Origin: CAJBLF01 sp964542965
GTDB taxonomy: Bacteria > Patescibacteriota > Gracilibacteria > Absconditabacterales > Absconditicoccaceae
Assembly (NCBI GenBank): GCA_964542965.1
Contig: CAZIVH010000035.1
Span: forward strand, 1 to 8,838
DNA length: 8,838 nucleotides
Direction: 5' to 3'
Part shown: piece after piece, positions 1 through 6,046 of the stretch
Layout of the letters: each line of letters starts with the position of its first letter
How positions within the stretch are numbered: the stretch's first letter is position 1
Translations under genes and position numbers: made by a program
Notes under the pieces: model-generated
What the model saw: only the letters and a program-made list of their open reading frames with translations
What the model was told of the DNA's origin: nothing
Database searches by the model: none

Positions 1-104
1 ATTACGACAAATTGAAGCAATGACATAGCTCTCATGAGAAGGTAAAAACAATATAAGGTTTTTATTTAGTTAGCAGGGAAAATCAAGCAATTCAAAAAAT
101 ATCA

Positions 105-132
105 TTGATTTTATCCTTATTTTAGATATATC
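105..132 (+). promoter_or_regulatory. Possible promoter of the small membrane ORF
   Basis: A TTGATT -35-like hexamer (105-110) is followed after 16 bases by TATATC (127-132), about 24 bases before the ATG at 157. The region is very AT-rich, so such matches arise easily. The call rests on spacing and position only. Confidence 0.25.
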
Positions 133-156
133 AGACAAAATAAAAAAAAGTCAACA

Positions 157-270
157 ATGAACTCAAAAATTCAAACAAACAAACATCCCGAGAGGATATT
201 ATTGATGGCCATGCTCATTTTTTATATTCTCTTTTATGGAACATTCATTACCATTGGACTATTATCGTAA
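157..270 (+). CDS. Small single-pass membrane protein, 37 aa, unknown function
   Basis: This short ORF runs from ATG at 157 to TAA at 268-270. I do not recognise the family. The N-terminal 13 residues are polar and basic (K4, K9, H10, R13). The rest, from about residue 14, is an almost unbroken hydrophobic stretch rich in L, I, F, M and Y that would span the membrane once, with the N-terminus probably inside. It contains no TGA codon. No Shine-Dalgarno sequence precedes the ATG; the leader is A-rich. Its stop lies 12 bases before a strong hairpin terminator, which is the main reason to think it is a transcribed gene rather than a chance frame. There is no other ATG upstream in frame before a TAG at 67-69. 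It could still be spurious. Confidence 0.45.
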   Translation: MNSKIQTNKHPERILLMAMLIFYILFYGTFITIGLLS

Positions 271-275
271 TATAC

Positions 276-305
276 AAAAAAGCCCGGTTTTTCCGGGCCT
301 TTTTT
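276..305. terminator. Bidirectional intrinsic terminator
   Basis: Perfect 6-bp GC arms GCCCGG (282-287) and CCGGGC (293-298) enclose a TTTTT loop. A T-tract (300-305) follows on the plus strand and an A-tract (276-281) precedes it, giving a U-tail on the minus strand. It sits between the convergent small membrane ORF and hisS and can end transcription from both sides. Confidence 0.88.
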
Positions 306-321
306 CATAAAAAAGATACAT

Positions 322-1647
322 TTAGAGAGTGATTTCTTTTTCTTCTCCTGTCTTCATGTCCTTGATCTTATATCTCCTCAACGCTTTCTCTCCTTCACCG
401 AAGATAACGACATGAGGAATTCATTTTTTGTCTGCATACGCGAATTGCTTACCTAGTTTATCTGCAAACGGATAGATCTCGATATTCTTACCTTCAGAAA
501 TGAACACCCCGGCAAGAGCGAAGATATCCTGGAGAGTTTCATCAAAATTGACAAACAGATATTCCGTCACGGTCTTCTGTTTATGGACGATATCTTCCTT
601 TTCAAACATTTTTCCTAGTATCCTGGATATTCCGATACTTCCTCCGACTCCACAATAGTCTTTTTTCTTTGGATCGATATATCCCGTAAGATTATCATAT
701 CTTCCTCATCCGCAGATAGATCATAATGCAGCATCATTCTTCAAAGAACATTCAAACACGGTTCACGTATAATAATCCAAGCCTCTGACAATTTTGAAAT
801 CAACTTTGTATCCTATTCATCACATAGTAACACCGAACATATCCAGATATTTCATAACGATAGCCAATTCATCTATTCCTGTAGTGAATTCATCGTTATC
901 TACGAATCACCTAAGATCGAGAAGATCTTGTTCATGTTTGATATCGAGATGTAAGAATTGCAATAACTTCTCTATTTCCTTATCGTTAATTCCTAAATCC
1001 TTGAGAGAAAGTACGAATTTTTCCTCGCCTATCTTAGTATATTTGTCTATCAATGTAGATACCTGTTGTTTGAGCTCATCGGTTTTGAACAAAGCCAGTA
1101 AGAGTCAATTTATCAGTTTCTTATTATTGATATGAAAAATCGGTTCATCATCCAGTTTCCCATAAGCAACGATCTCATGAAGCGCTTTGTATAAATCCAA
1201 GATAACTTCTGCATCATAGTAGAGATAATCTGATTTCTTATCATCTTTTCGGATAACGTCGACATCGCATTGCCGGAATTCCCTATATCTTCCTTTCTGA
1301 GCTCTCTCCCCTCTTCGAACCGGTTGGATCTGATAACGTTTGAACGGGAATGATAATTCATTTTCCCAATCCAAGACATATCTTGCAAACGGTACTGTCA
1401 GATCGAAATGCAAGGCATAGTCCTTCAAATCCTCTGCTCATTGAGCCAATCCATACAATCAAAAAATCTGTTTCCCTGTCTCCTCGCCATTCTTAGATAA
1501 AAGGACTGAATTAACCTCTACGGCAGGAGTATGGATATGCGTATATCAGAACTGTTTATAATGCTTTTCAATGATTTTAACGACATTATCAAAAATAATC
1601 TGCTGCGCAGGGCTATATTCTGGGAATCCTCCGGGACGAAAAACCAT
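322..1647 (-). CDS. hisS: Histidine--tRNA ligase (HisRS), 441 aa, with 11 in-frame TGA=Gly codons
   Basis: Class II aminoacyl-tRNA synthetase that activates histidine with ATP and charges tRNA-His in the cytoplasm. It reads from ATG at 1645-1647 to TAA at 322-324. The N-terminus opens with MVFRPGG and leads into motif 1. Motif 2 (about residues 104-128) has QPV-RRGERAQKGRYREF, where most relatives have W at the first R. The histidine-binding signature RGLDYYTG ends at Gly295, and GGGRYD contains Gly314; both glycines are TGA-coded. The C-terminal anticodon-binding domain follows, ending near the TAA in a KDMKTGEE segment. TGA occurs at 1546, 1459, 1438, 1105, 907, 820, 817, 763, 721, 706 and 421, about 28% of its 39 glycines by hand count. 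The length is normal for the family, so this is an intact gene and not a pseudogene. No Shine-Dalgarno precedes the start. The 3' end faces a bidirectional terminator. Confidence 0.97.
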
Positions 1648-1653
1648 TTTTTT

Positions 1654-1686
1654 AAATTTTAAATTTTAAATTTTGAATTTTAAATT
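1654..1686. repeat. AT-only heptamer tandem repeat upstream of hisS
   Basis: Three perfect AAATTTT units (1654-1674), one GAATTTT variant (1675-1681) and a partial unit fill the space just upstream of the hisS start. The unit is nearly self-complementary, so the array can fold on itself. If the promoter proposed just upstream is right, this array is the whole hisS leader. Confidence 0.7.
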
Positions 1687-1714
1687 AATGTATGTTCTTG
1701 TCCTCATTTTTCAA
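1687..1714 (-). promoter_or_regulatory. Possible hisS promoter
   Basis: On the minus strand TTGAAA (1709-1714) is followed after 16 bases by TACATT (1687-1692), which would start transcription near 1680, about 33 bases before the ATG. The elements overlap nothing coding and end just before the MFS stop at 1720. Motif quality is moderate. Confidence 0.35.
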
Positions 1715-1719
1715 GTCGA

Positions 1720-2871
1720 TTACGCTACATGACCATGAAGATGTCTTTTTGCATAGAGGTAGGCCAACGCGATAAGCAAGGCAACCAATCCAAAAGGAGA
1801 GATATTAAGATCGATGAGATACCCGCCGATGATCGGTCAGAAAATATTTGCCAAGTTGGCTAATGCTGACACATTGCCATTCACCACTCAGACGTCTTGC
1901 CTATTGCCTAGCATCATATTCTGGAAAACCGGACGAAAAATTCATCCGAACACGCTACTCAAAGCTACAAGCGTGATCACAGGAATCGCTGAGGAAAAGA
2001 TGAACGATCAAAGATAACAGACAATCATTCAGAAGAGACTGATGCTAATCAATTTTTTATTAGTGAATCTCTTGAGCCAAAACGGTTTCAGCAAAAGTCA
2101 TTGATTGATGACCATGATAAGTCAGAACAAAGCCATGATATACCCGCTTTGTTCTCATCATATACCAAAAAATTTAGAAAGATACAAGGTAAACGACATC
2201 TGATAGATCATGATACCGAGATTGACGATCAAGAAGACGAGATAGTATTTTTTTTCATTGGAAACAAACATATCCTTGAAGACACGAGCAACCCCTATAC
2301 GTATTTTTTTTGTCTTATCGAGAAGCTTATTGGTCTCAGGAACTCCTCGGAAAATAAACGCCAGATTGACCAACGCCAATATTCCACTAACAATAAACGG
2401 TATTTTGACACCATATCCTAATAGCCGACCTCCAATCGCAGGACCGATGATAAACCCGATACCAAACACCGCGCCGAACAATCAGAAATTTGCAGCACGC
2501 TCTTTGTGATCTGCCGAGATATCGCTGAGGATGGATTGAACGGCTCAGATATTCCCTGAAGCCATACCGGCGACAACCCTCGCCAAGAGATAGATATAGA
2601 TATTTCATGACAATGCGATGATCACATAACTCAAAAAGGTAAACAAGACAGAGATCAACAATACGGGTCTTCTTCCATATTTATCGGACATCATTCACAA
2701 GATAGGACTAGAAAAGAGTCCGAACAACGCAAAAAGCGTCACTCCAAGGGAAATCATAAAATAGTCTGTTTGGAAATAGGTCACAAGATTCGGATATGCA
2801 GGGATGACGACAGTCAGTCATAAGATATCCATAAACAACGTGAAAATGACGATTCGCTTGATATTTTTCAT
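1720..2871 (-). CDS. MFS drug:H+ antiporter-like transporter (TetA-like), 383 aa, 14 TGA=Gly
   Basis: Integral inner-membrane transporter of the major facilitator superfamily, closest by eye to the TetA-type DHA1 exporters; the substrate is not deducible. It reads ATG 2869-2871 to TAA 1720-1722. Motif A in the first cytoplasmic loop, GMMSDKYGRRP from Gly59, is present, with Gly59 coded by TGA at 2695. Antiporter motif C, GFIIGPAIGG, spans residues 139-148. Hydrophobic segments fill the expected 12-helix plan at normal length, and the tail RHLHGHVA is short and basic. Fourteen TGA codons are in frame (1837, 1888, 1942, 2008, 2029, 2098, 2122, 2155, 2158, 2482, 2545, 2605, 2695, 2818), roughly 40% of its glycines. 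The start is 27 bases downstream of the AbrB-type gene's stop, so the two are probably co-transcribed and the regulator may control this exporter. TetA-like does not mean proven tetracycline efflux. Confidence 0.92.
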
Positions 2872-2898
2872 AGCTCTATAGCATAAAAAAAGATAAAA

Positions 2899-3111
2899 TT
2901 AATCGATATTGCGCTGAACTTTTTCAATGAATTCTTTGACATTGCTGGCTTTGATAAGTCATATCGCAAAGGTTCATTTACTGGTCACGAGCAGCTTGTC
3001 TCCTGCTTTGATTCCCAAAGCATCTCTTGCTTCTTTTGGAATGATGATTTGTCATTTGGTATTTACGGTGACGCTTCCATAAATATGATGATCAGTCATT
3101 GGATCTACCAT
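2899..3111 (-). CDS. AbrB/MazE-type DNA-binding protein, 70 aa, 3 TGA=Gly
   Basis: Small SpoVT-AbrB (swapped-hairpin) domain protein. The core VTVNTKGQIIIPKEAR, followed by DALGIKAGDKL, is the hallmark of the family; proteins of this kind dimerise and bind palindromic AT-rich operators, either as transition-state type regulators or as antitoxins. It reads ATG 3109-3111 to TAA 2899-2901; an in-frame Met at 3097-3099 is an alternative start. TGA codes Gly at 3052 (the G of TKGQ, nearly invariant in the family), 2974 and 2959. A promoter with an embedded palindrome lies directly upstream, suggesting autoregulation, and an MFS transporter follows 27 bases downstream. An antitoxin role is possible, but I see no toxin ORF beside it, so transcriptional regulator is more likely. 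Confidence 0.9.
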
Positions 3112-3125
3112 AACATAAGAAAAAA

Positions 3126-3154
3126 AATATAAAAAAGTAATACTTGTATTACAA
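3126..3154 (-). promoter_or_regulatory. Promoter with embedded palindromic operator for the abrB-like/MFS operon
   Basis: On the minus strand TTGTAA (plus 3149-3154) and TATATT (plus 3126-3131) are 17 bases apart, a good sigma-70 type pair. Between and overlapping them lies a perfect inverted repeat, GTAATAC (3137-3143), 2-base spacer, GTATTAC (3146-3152). A further ATTAC half-site lies at about 3158-3162 and another TATTAC at 3165-3170. Predicted transcription would start about 8 bases before the ATG, so the mRNA would be nearly leaderless. A regulator bound at the palindrome would block the spacer and the -35 element. Its likely ligand, the adjacent AbrB-type protein, is inferred. Confidence 0.6.
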
Positions 3155-3208
3155 AGATTACTTATATTACTTTTAAAAGCAAGAGAAAAAAAACCAAAAA
3201 ACGGAAAC

Positions 3209-3290
3209 ATGGGAAAATGGAGAATGGAAAATGGAGAATGGAAAATAGAAAAATGGAGAATGGAAATATGGAATATGGAAAAATTTAATC
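3209..3290. repeat. Purine-rich ATGGAAA/ATGGAGA low-complexity arm
   Basis: Irregular repeats of ATGGAAA and ATGGAGA with spacing of about 7-10 bases. ATGGAAA can pair with TTTCAAT (one mismatch per unit), so this stretch and the adjoining TTTCAATG array could form a long imperfect hairpin. On the minus strand the hairpin would lie downstream of murA and is followed by a T-rich run (plus A-rich 3186-3205), terminator-like. The open frames that cross it on the plus strand are repeat artefacts. Confidence 0.7.
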
Positions 3291-3394
3291 TTTCAATGTT
3301 TCAATCTTTCAATGTTTCAATGTTTCAATGTTTCAATGTTTCAATGTTTCAATGTTTCAATCTTTCAATCTTTCAATCTTTCAATGTTTCAATC
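3291..3394. repeat. 13-copy 8-bp tandem repeat TTTCAATG/TTTCAATC just past the murA stop
   Basis: Thirteen perfect-length 8-bp units run without interruption: units 1, 3-8 and 12 end in G, units 2, 9-11 and 13 end in C. The array starts three bases after the murA stop codon (3398-3400) in the direction of transcription. Since 8 is not a multiple of 3 and there are stops in the murA frame, it is not a coding extension. A microsatellite of this size should vary in copy number between strains. Confidence 0.95.
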
Positions 3395-3397
3395 TTC

Positions 3398-4624
3398 TTA
3401 CACTGCCTGTATCTTCACACCAATATTCTGTAATTTTGTGACGATATCGTCATATCCTCTGGCAATGATATCCTCGTTCATGATATTCGTCGTTCATTGT
3501 GCCATGATTCAGGCAAGGACCATAGCGCCACCGCACCTAAGATCCGTGGAAGAGACATACCCACCTCTCAATTTATTCGGACCGATGACAATCGCTTCAT
3601 GCGGATTGAGGATCTCTATTTTAGCTCATAAATTTTCCAACTCAGTCAGATAATTAAATCTTCATTCATACAAGGTCTCGAATATTTTTGATACTCACTT
3701 TGCTTGAGTCAATAAAGTTCCGAAGATAGATTGCAAATCCGTAGGGAATCAAGGATAAATCCTCGTCTCGAATTTTACGGCCTGATAGTTTTTCTTATTT
3801 TTTGAAGTGACTCTAATGGTTTCCTTATCGAGAATCTTAAAATCGATTCCGATCCTGCTTGCAACGCTATAGATAGCAGAGAGATCATCGACATCACAGC
3901 CTTTGATCGTCAATTCCGAATCATCCGCACCGGCACCGATCGCGAAATAGGTTCCCGCTTCGATATAATCAGAGATTATTTTAAATTCTTCTATCTGGAT
4001 ATTGATATTTGACGGTTTGACGACAATGCTATGATCAACATTCAAATGGATATCCGCTCCGACACTATTGAGGAAATCTATCAAATTCCTCACATGCGGT
4101 TCGATAGCGACCTGATAGATATTGATCGCATAATCGAAATTGTTTGCAAACGCGAGATAGGTCAACAATGCTTCTATCGCAGTCACCGAAAACCCAAGCA
4201 GCATGATGTTTTTCTTAGGTTGTCCTGTGACCTCGAACTCCTTGAATTCATTTTCAGTGATCGTAATACCTGCCTTAACTAATGCGTCATCAAACATATC
4301 AAGCGGTCTCTTACCGATATTACATCCACCACTACCAACGAATTTCACTTTTCCGTATTTGATCAATCCAAACGGAATCAACAAAATAGACGCTCTGAAT
4401 TTTTTCGCAAGGTCATCCGTCAGATCGAAATAGTCCTTGGATTTTGCGATAGCTGCATGAGCTAAAGTCTCCATAGAAGCGACATCCTTGATATTTGGCT
4501 TATTGAGCAATTTCACTTTATTGTCTACACAATAATTCGCTGCCACGATAGGCAATGCCGCATTTTTGCTTCATGAAATCACGACTTCGCCCTTGAGGTT
4601 TGGTGAATATTCGATTTGAAACAT
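3398..4624 (-). CDS. murA: UDP-N-acetylglucosamine 1-carboxyvinyltransferase (MurA), 408 aa, 7 TGA=Gly
   Basis: Cytoplasmic enzyme that transfers enolpyruvate from PEP to UDP-GlcNAc, the first committed step of peptidoglycan synthesis. It reads ATG 4622-4624 to TAA 3398-3400. The N-terminus has the ISGSKNAALP signature with Lys20 and a TGA-coded Gly18 (4571). The active-site loop GGCNIGKRPLD carries the catalytic Cys at residue 101, so it is a Cys-type enzyme. The C-terminal half has YPGFPTDLQ, with TGA at 3749 as its Gly, then TDLR with Arg363, and VLAGIMAQGTT. Other TGA codons are at 3695, 3662, 3626, 3509 and 3494; 7 of 31 glycines. Length is slightly under the usual 417-430. No Shine-Dalgarno is seen upstream. 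It shows the organism makes at least early peptidoglycan precursors. Confidence 0.97.
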
Positions 4625-4640
4625 ACGAAACGAATGAATA

Positions 4641-4664
4641 ATTAAAAATTAATAATGAATAATG
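4641..4664. repeat. 24-bp AT-rich repeat, copy C, just upstream of murA
   Basis: This 24-base stretch of ATTAAAAATT followed by AATAATGA-type sequence matches 5250-5273 at 23 of 24 positions. It begins 17 bases upstream of the murA start codon, inside the expected promoter/leader. A shorter 14-base match is at 7862-7875. Confidence 0.75.
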
Positions 4665-4724
4665 ATGGTATTGGTCTTATTATGAACTATTGGTAACTAA
4701 TTAGGTGGTTTTTTCAAGAAAAGA

Positions 4725-4930
4725 AAATAGTCATTCCGACAGTAATATAACAAACCCTCATTCCGGCATACTATCTGTCTAGGCCTCATTCCGGCGTTAA
4801 GAAATTGGTGCCGGAATCTCGTGGGTAGACTATAAGATTCCGGCCGCAATCCGGGGCGCCGGAATGAGGTACATGAGTGAAAGAGTCCGGAATGAGATCA
4901 AAAAAAGAAAAGAGATTCCTCGCAATGACA
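4725..4930. repeat. Nested CATTCCGG palindrome cluster (REP/MITE-like)
   Basis: This GC-richer island fills most of the gap between murA and the orphan gene. CTCATTCCGGC at 4785-4795 is the exact reverse complement of 4858-4868. Outside it, 4757-4767 pairs with 4886-4896 (10 of 11). Inside it, GCCGGAATC at 4810-4818 pairs with 4836-4844. The outer edges carry GTCATTCC-like sequence (about 4730-4738) and GATTCCTCGCAATGACA (4912-4928), which resembles the terminal CATTGCGAGGAATC motifs of dispersed palindromic repeats in many bacteria. All three pairs nest, so the whole can fold as one long imperfect hairpin. No ORF or transposase is inside. Base composition is unlike the AT-rich gaps elsewhere. 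The rest of the 4625-4979 gap holds the copy C repeat and a terminator. Confidence 0.8.
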
Positions 4931-4956
4931 AAAAAAGCTCCGCTAAAACAGCGGAG
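4931..4956 (-). terminator. Intrinsic terminator of the 64-aa orphan gene
   Basis: CTCCGCT (4938-4944) and AGCGGAG (4950-4956) form a perfect 7-bp stem with a 5-base loop. On the minus strand the stem is followed by a T-tract (plus A-tract 4929-4936). It lies 24 bases past the orphan gene's stop. Confidence 0.88.
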
Positions 4957-4979
4957 ACTTAATGAAACAAATAGGTGAT

Positions 4980-5174
4980 TTACGGACCTACAGCAACTTC
5001 AAGTCGGTCGTAAATTTCCTTCTGAGCTGAATTCAATGTCCCTTTGATGTCAGGCAGCATATCCTCAGCAGCTTTGATATAAGATTCGAGAAGCGAATAC
5101 GAGGGATCACCCTCTTTCAGCGAACCCTTTGCTTTCTCAATCAGTTCGCGAACGTCTGTTTTTTTAATACACAT
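4980..5174 (-). CDS. Conserved-looking hypothetical helical protein, 64 aa
   Basis: ATG 5172-5174 to TAA 4980-4982. I do not recognise the family. The sequence is charged and predicted largely helical, with two heptad-like stretches (about residues 7-21 and 27-60) rich in K, E, L and A. A single Cys is at residue 2. There is no signal peptide, membrane segment or DNA-binding motif I can name. It has no TGA codon among four glycines. It has its own plausible promoter and a strong terminator, so it looks monocistronic between korB and murA. A small cytosolic helical or coiled-coil protein is all that can be said. The Met start is chosen because upstream sequence is AT-rich leader with no alternative start. 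Confidence 0.8.
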   Translation of the reverse strand: MCIKKTDVRELIEKAKGSLKEGDPSYSLLESYIKAAEDMLPDIKGTLNSAQKEIYDRLEVAVGP

Positions 5175-5202
5175 AAAAAATAGGTTTTTGTTTTGTTAGA
5201 AT

Positions 5203-5230
5203 ACTATATATATTTCAGAGAAAATAGCAA
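5203..5230 (-). promoter_or_regulatory. Possible promoter of the 64-aa orphan gene
   Basis: On the minus strand TTGCTA (plus 5225-5230) and TATAGT (plus 5203-5208) are 16 bases apart, giving a predicted start around 5196 and a 22-base leader without a Shine-Dalgarno sequence. Confidence 0.45.
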
Positions 5231-5242
5231 GTATAAAAACTA

Positions 5243-5370
5243 ATGAAAAATTAAAAATTAATAATGAAAAATGATTGAACTGTTATTGTATTAACTATTG
5301 TAAAATACAATAGTCCATAATACAACAAAATCCAACACTATTCATTATTCACTATTCATTATTCATTAAA
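5243..5370. repeat. Palindromic intergenic element, copy A
   Basis: The element has three nested layers. The core is ACTATTGTA (5294-5302), a 3-base spacer, and TACAATAGT (5306-5314), a perfect 9-bp inverted repeat. TTGTATTA (5286-5293) and TAATACAA (5318-5325) extend it with a 3-base bulge. Outside lie low-complexity arms, AATGAAAAATTAA-type on the left (5243-5273) and ATTCATTATTCA-type on the right (5338-5369), which are roughly complementary. The right arm reaches almost to the korB stop codon. A related element is at 7847-7975. It may be a MITE-like repeat, a structured 3' UTR of korB, or carry an operator for the next gene. Confidence 0.75.
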
Positions 5371-5372
5371 TA

Positions 5373-5975
5373 TTATCGTTTTCTCCAGCTAGGACACTGT
5401 TGATCGACATCGATATGAGAAAATCCTTGGTGCTGGATAGCATCGACGATCAATTTCGTCAAACCAGCGATATCTTTGTCTTGATGAGTGAATGAAAATT
5501 TACAGCCAGCGGCTTTGGCCATAGCGACAGGATCAAAAGGAGTTATTTCGTTGCCTTCAGGAGTGGATTTGGTTTTGACATGAAGCGGAGTCGTCGGAGA
5601 CGCTTGACCGGTAGTCAATCCATAATTCTGATTGTTTGCGACGATATAGGTCAGATTGATATCTCTTCTGCACGCAGCCAAAAAATGCCCAAGTCCGATA
5701 CCATAACCGTCACCATCTCCTCCGTACGCGATGACAGTAAGATCAGGATTCGCCATCTTGACTCCGGTAGCGAATGGCAAAGATCTTCCATGTAAGGTCT
5801 CGCAGCCATAGCTATCGATATATTGCGGCATCTTGCTCGCACATCCGATACCGGAAAGCACGACAACTTTATGTTTAGGAATATTGAGTTCTTTGAGCGC
5901 TGCTTTGATCGCGGCCATGATGAGGAAATTCCCACAGCCAGGACATCGTTGGATTTTAGTTAAATTAGTACGCAT
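5373..5975 (-). CDS. korB: 2-oxoacid:ferredoxin oxidoreductase beta subunit, 200 aa, short C-terminus
   Basis: Catalytic thiamine-diphosphate and [4Fe-4S] subunit that pairs with KorA to oxidatively decarboxylate a 2-oxoacid (2-oxoglutarate or pyruvate; not separable here) to acyl-CoA, reducing ferredoxin. It reads ATG 5973-5975 to TAA 5373-5375. RCPGCG carries Cys11 and Cys14, GIGCASK carries Cys45, and QQCPSW carries Cys194. These match the spacing of the four cluster ligands described for two-subunit Sulfolobus-type enzymes. The ThDP/Mg site is GGDGDGYGIG (residues 85-94), then NNQNYG and TGQASPTTP. The protein ends six residues after Cys194, whereas relatives usually have a further C-terminal tail (about 270-300 aa total). 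None of its 20 glycines is TGA-coded, unlike most neighbours. It lies 69 bases downstream of korA. Confidence 0.95.
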   Translation of the reverse strand: MRTNLTKIQRCPGCGNFLIMAAIKAALKELNIPKHKVVVLSGIGCASKMPQYIDSYGCETLHGRSLPFATGVKMANPDLTVIAYGGDGDGYGIGLGHFLAACRRDINLTYIVANNQNYGLTTGQASPTTPLHVKTKSTPEGNEITPFDPVAMAKAAGCKFSFTHQDKDIAGLTKLIVDAIQHQGFSHIDVDQQCPSWRKR

Positions 5976-6005
5976 TTTTCATAGAATTAACAATTTAAAA
6001 TTTAC

Positions 6006-6046
6006 AATTGAGAATATTTTCAATTCTCAATTTTCAATTCTCAATT
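6006..6046. repeat. korA-korB intergenic hairpin, AATTGAGAAT arms
   Basis: AATTGAGAAT (6006-6015) is the perfect reverse complement of ATTCTCAATT at 6023-6032 (7-base loop), and the right arm is repeated at 6037-6046. The last copy overlaps the korA stop codon (6045-6047). The structure could terminate, attenuate or stabilise mRNA between korA and korB, and shows the same arm-at-the-stop-codon plan as other gaps here. Confidence 0.75.

Noticed and set aside
1..56. C-terminal tail of an upstream plus-strand gene
   Set aside because: With TGA as Gly, all three plus frames are open for a short distance (stops at 26, 43 and 54), so no frame can be preferred and too little sequence is present.
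794..1135. Plus-strand 113-codon ORF inside hisS
   Set aside because: It lies antisense to a clearly conserved part of HisRS and shows no domain.
2101..2509. Plus-strand ORFs inside the MFS gene
   Set aside because: They are antisense shadows of conserved transmembrane and motif C codons.
322..2871. Apparent degraded pseudogenes (hisS and MFS broken into short frames)
   Set aside because: All breaks are TGA in the same frame, lie at glycine positions, and no frameshift is needed to obtain full-length proteins.
2899..3111. Toxin-antitoxin module with the AbrB-type protein as antitoxin
   Set aside because: No toxin-like ORF adjoins it; the next gene is a full MFS transporter.
3291..3394. CRISPR array
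   Set aside because: The 8-bp units are contiguous with no spacers and no cas genes are near; it is a microsatellite.
3209..3433. Plus-strand protein rich in MFQCFN-like repeats
   Set aside because: It is translation of tandem DNA repeats and overlaps the end of murA; no initiation signal or domain.
4725..4930. Complete insertion sequence
   Set aside because: It is only about 200 bp, with no transposase frame and no clear target duplication.
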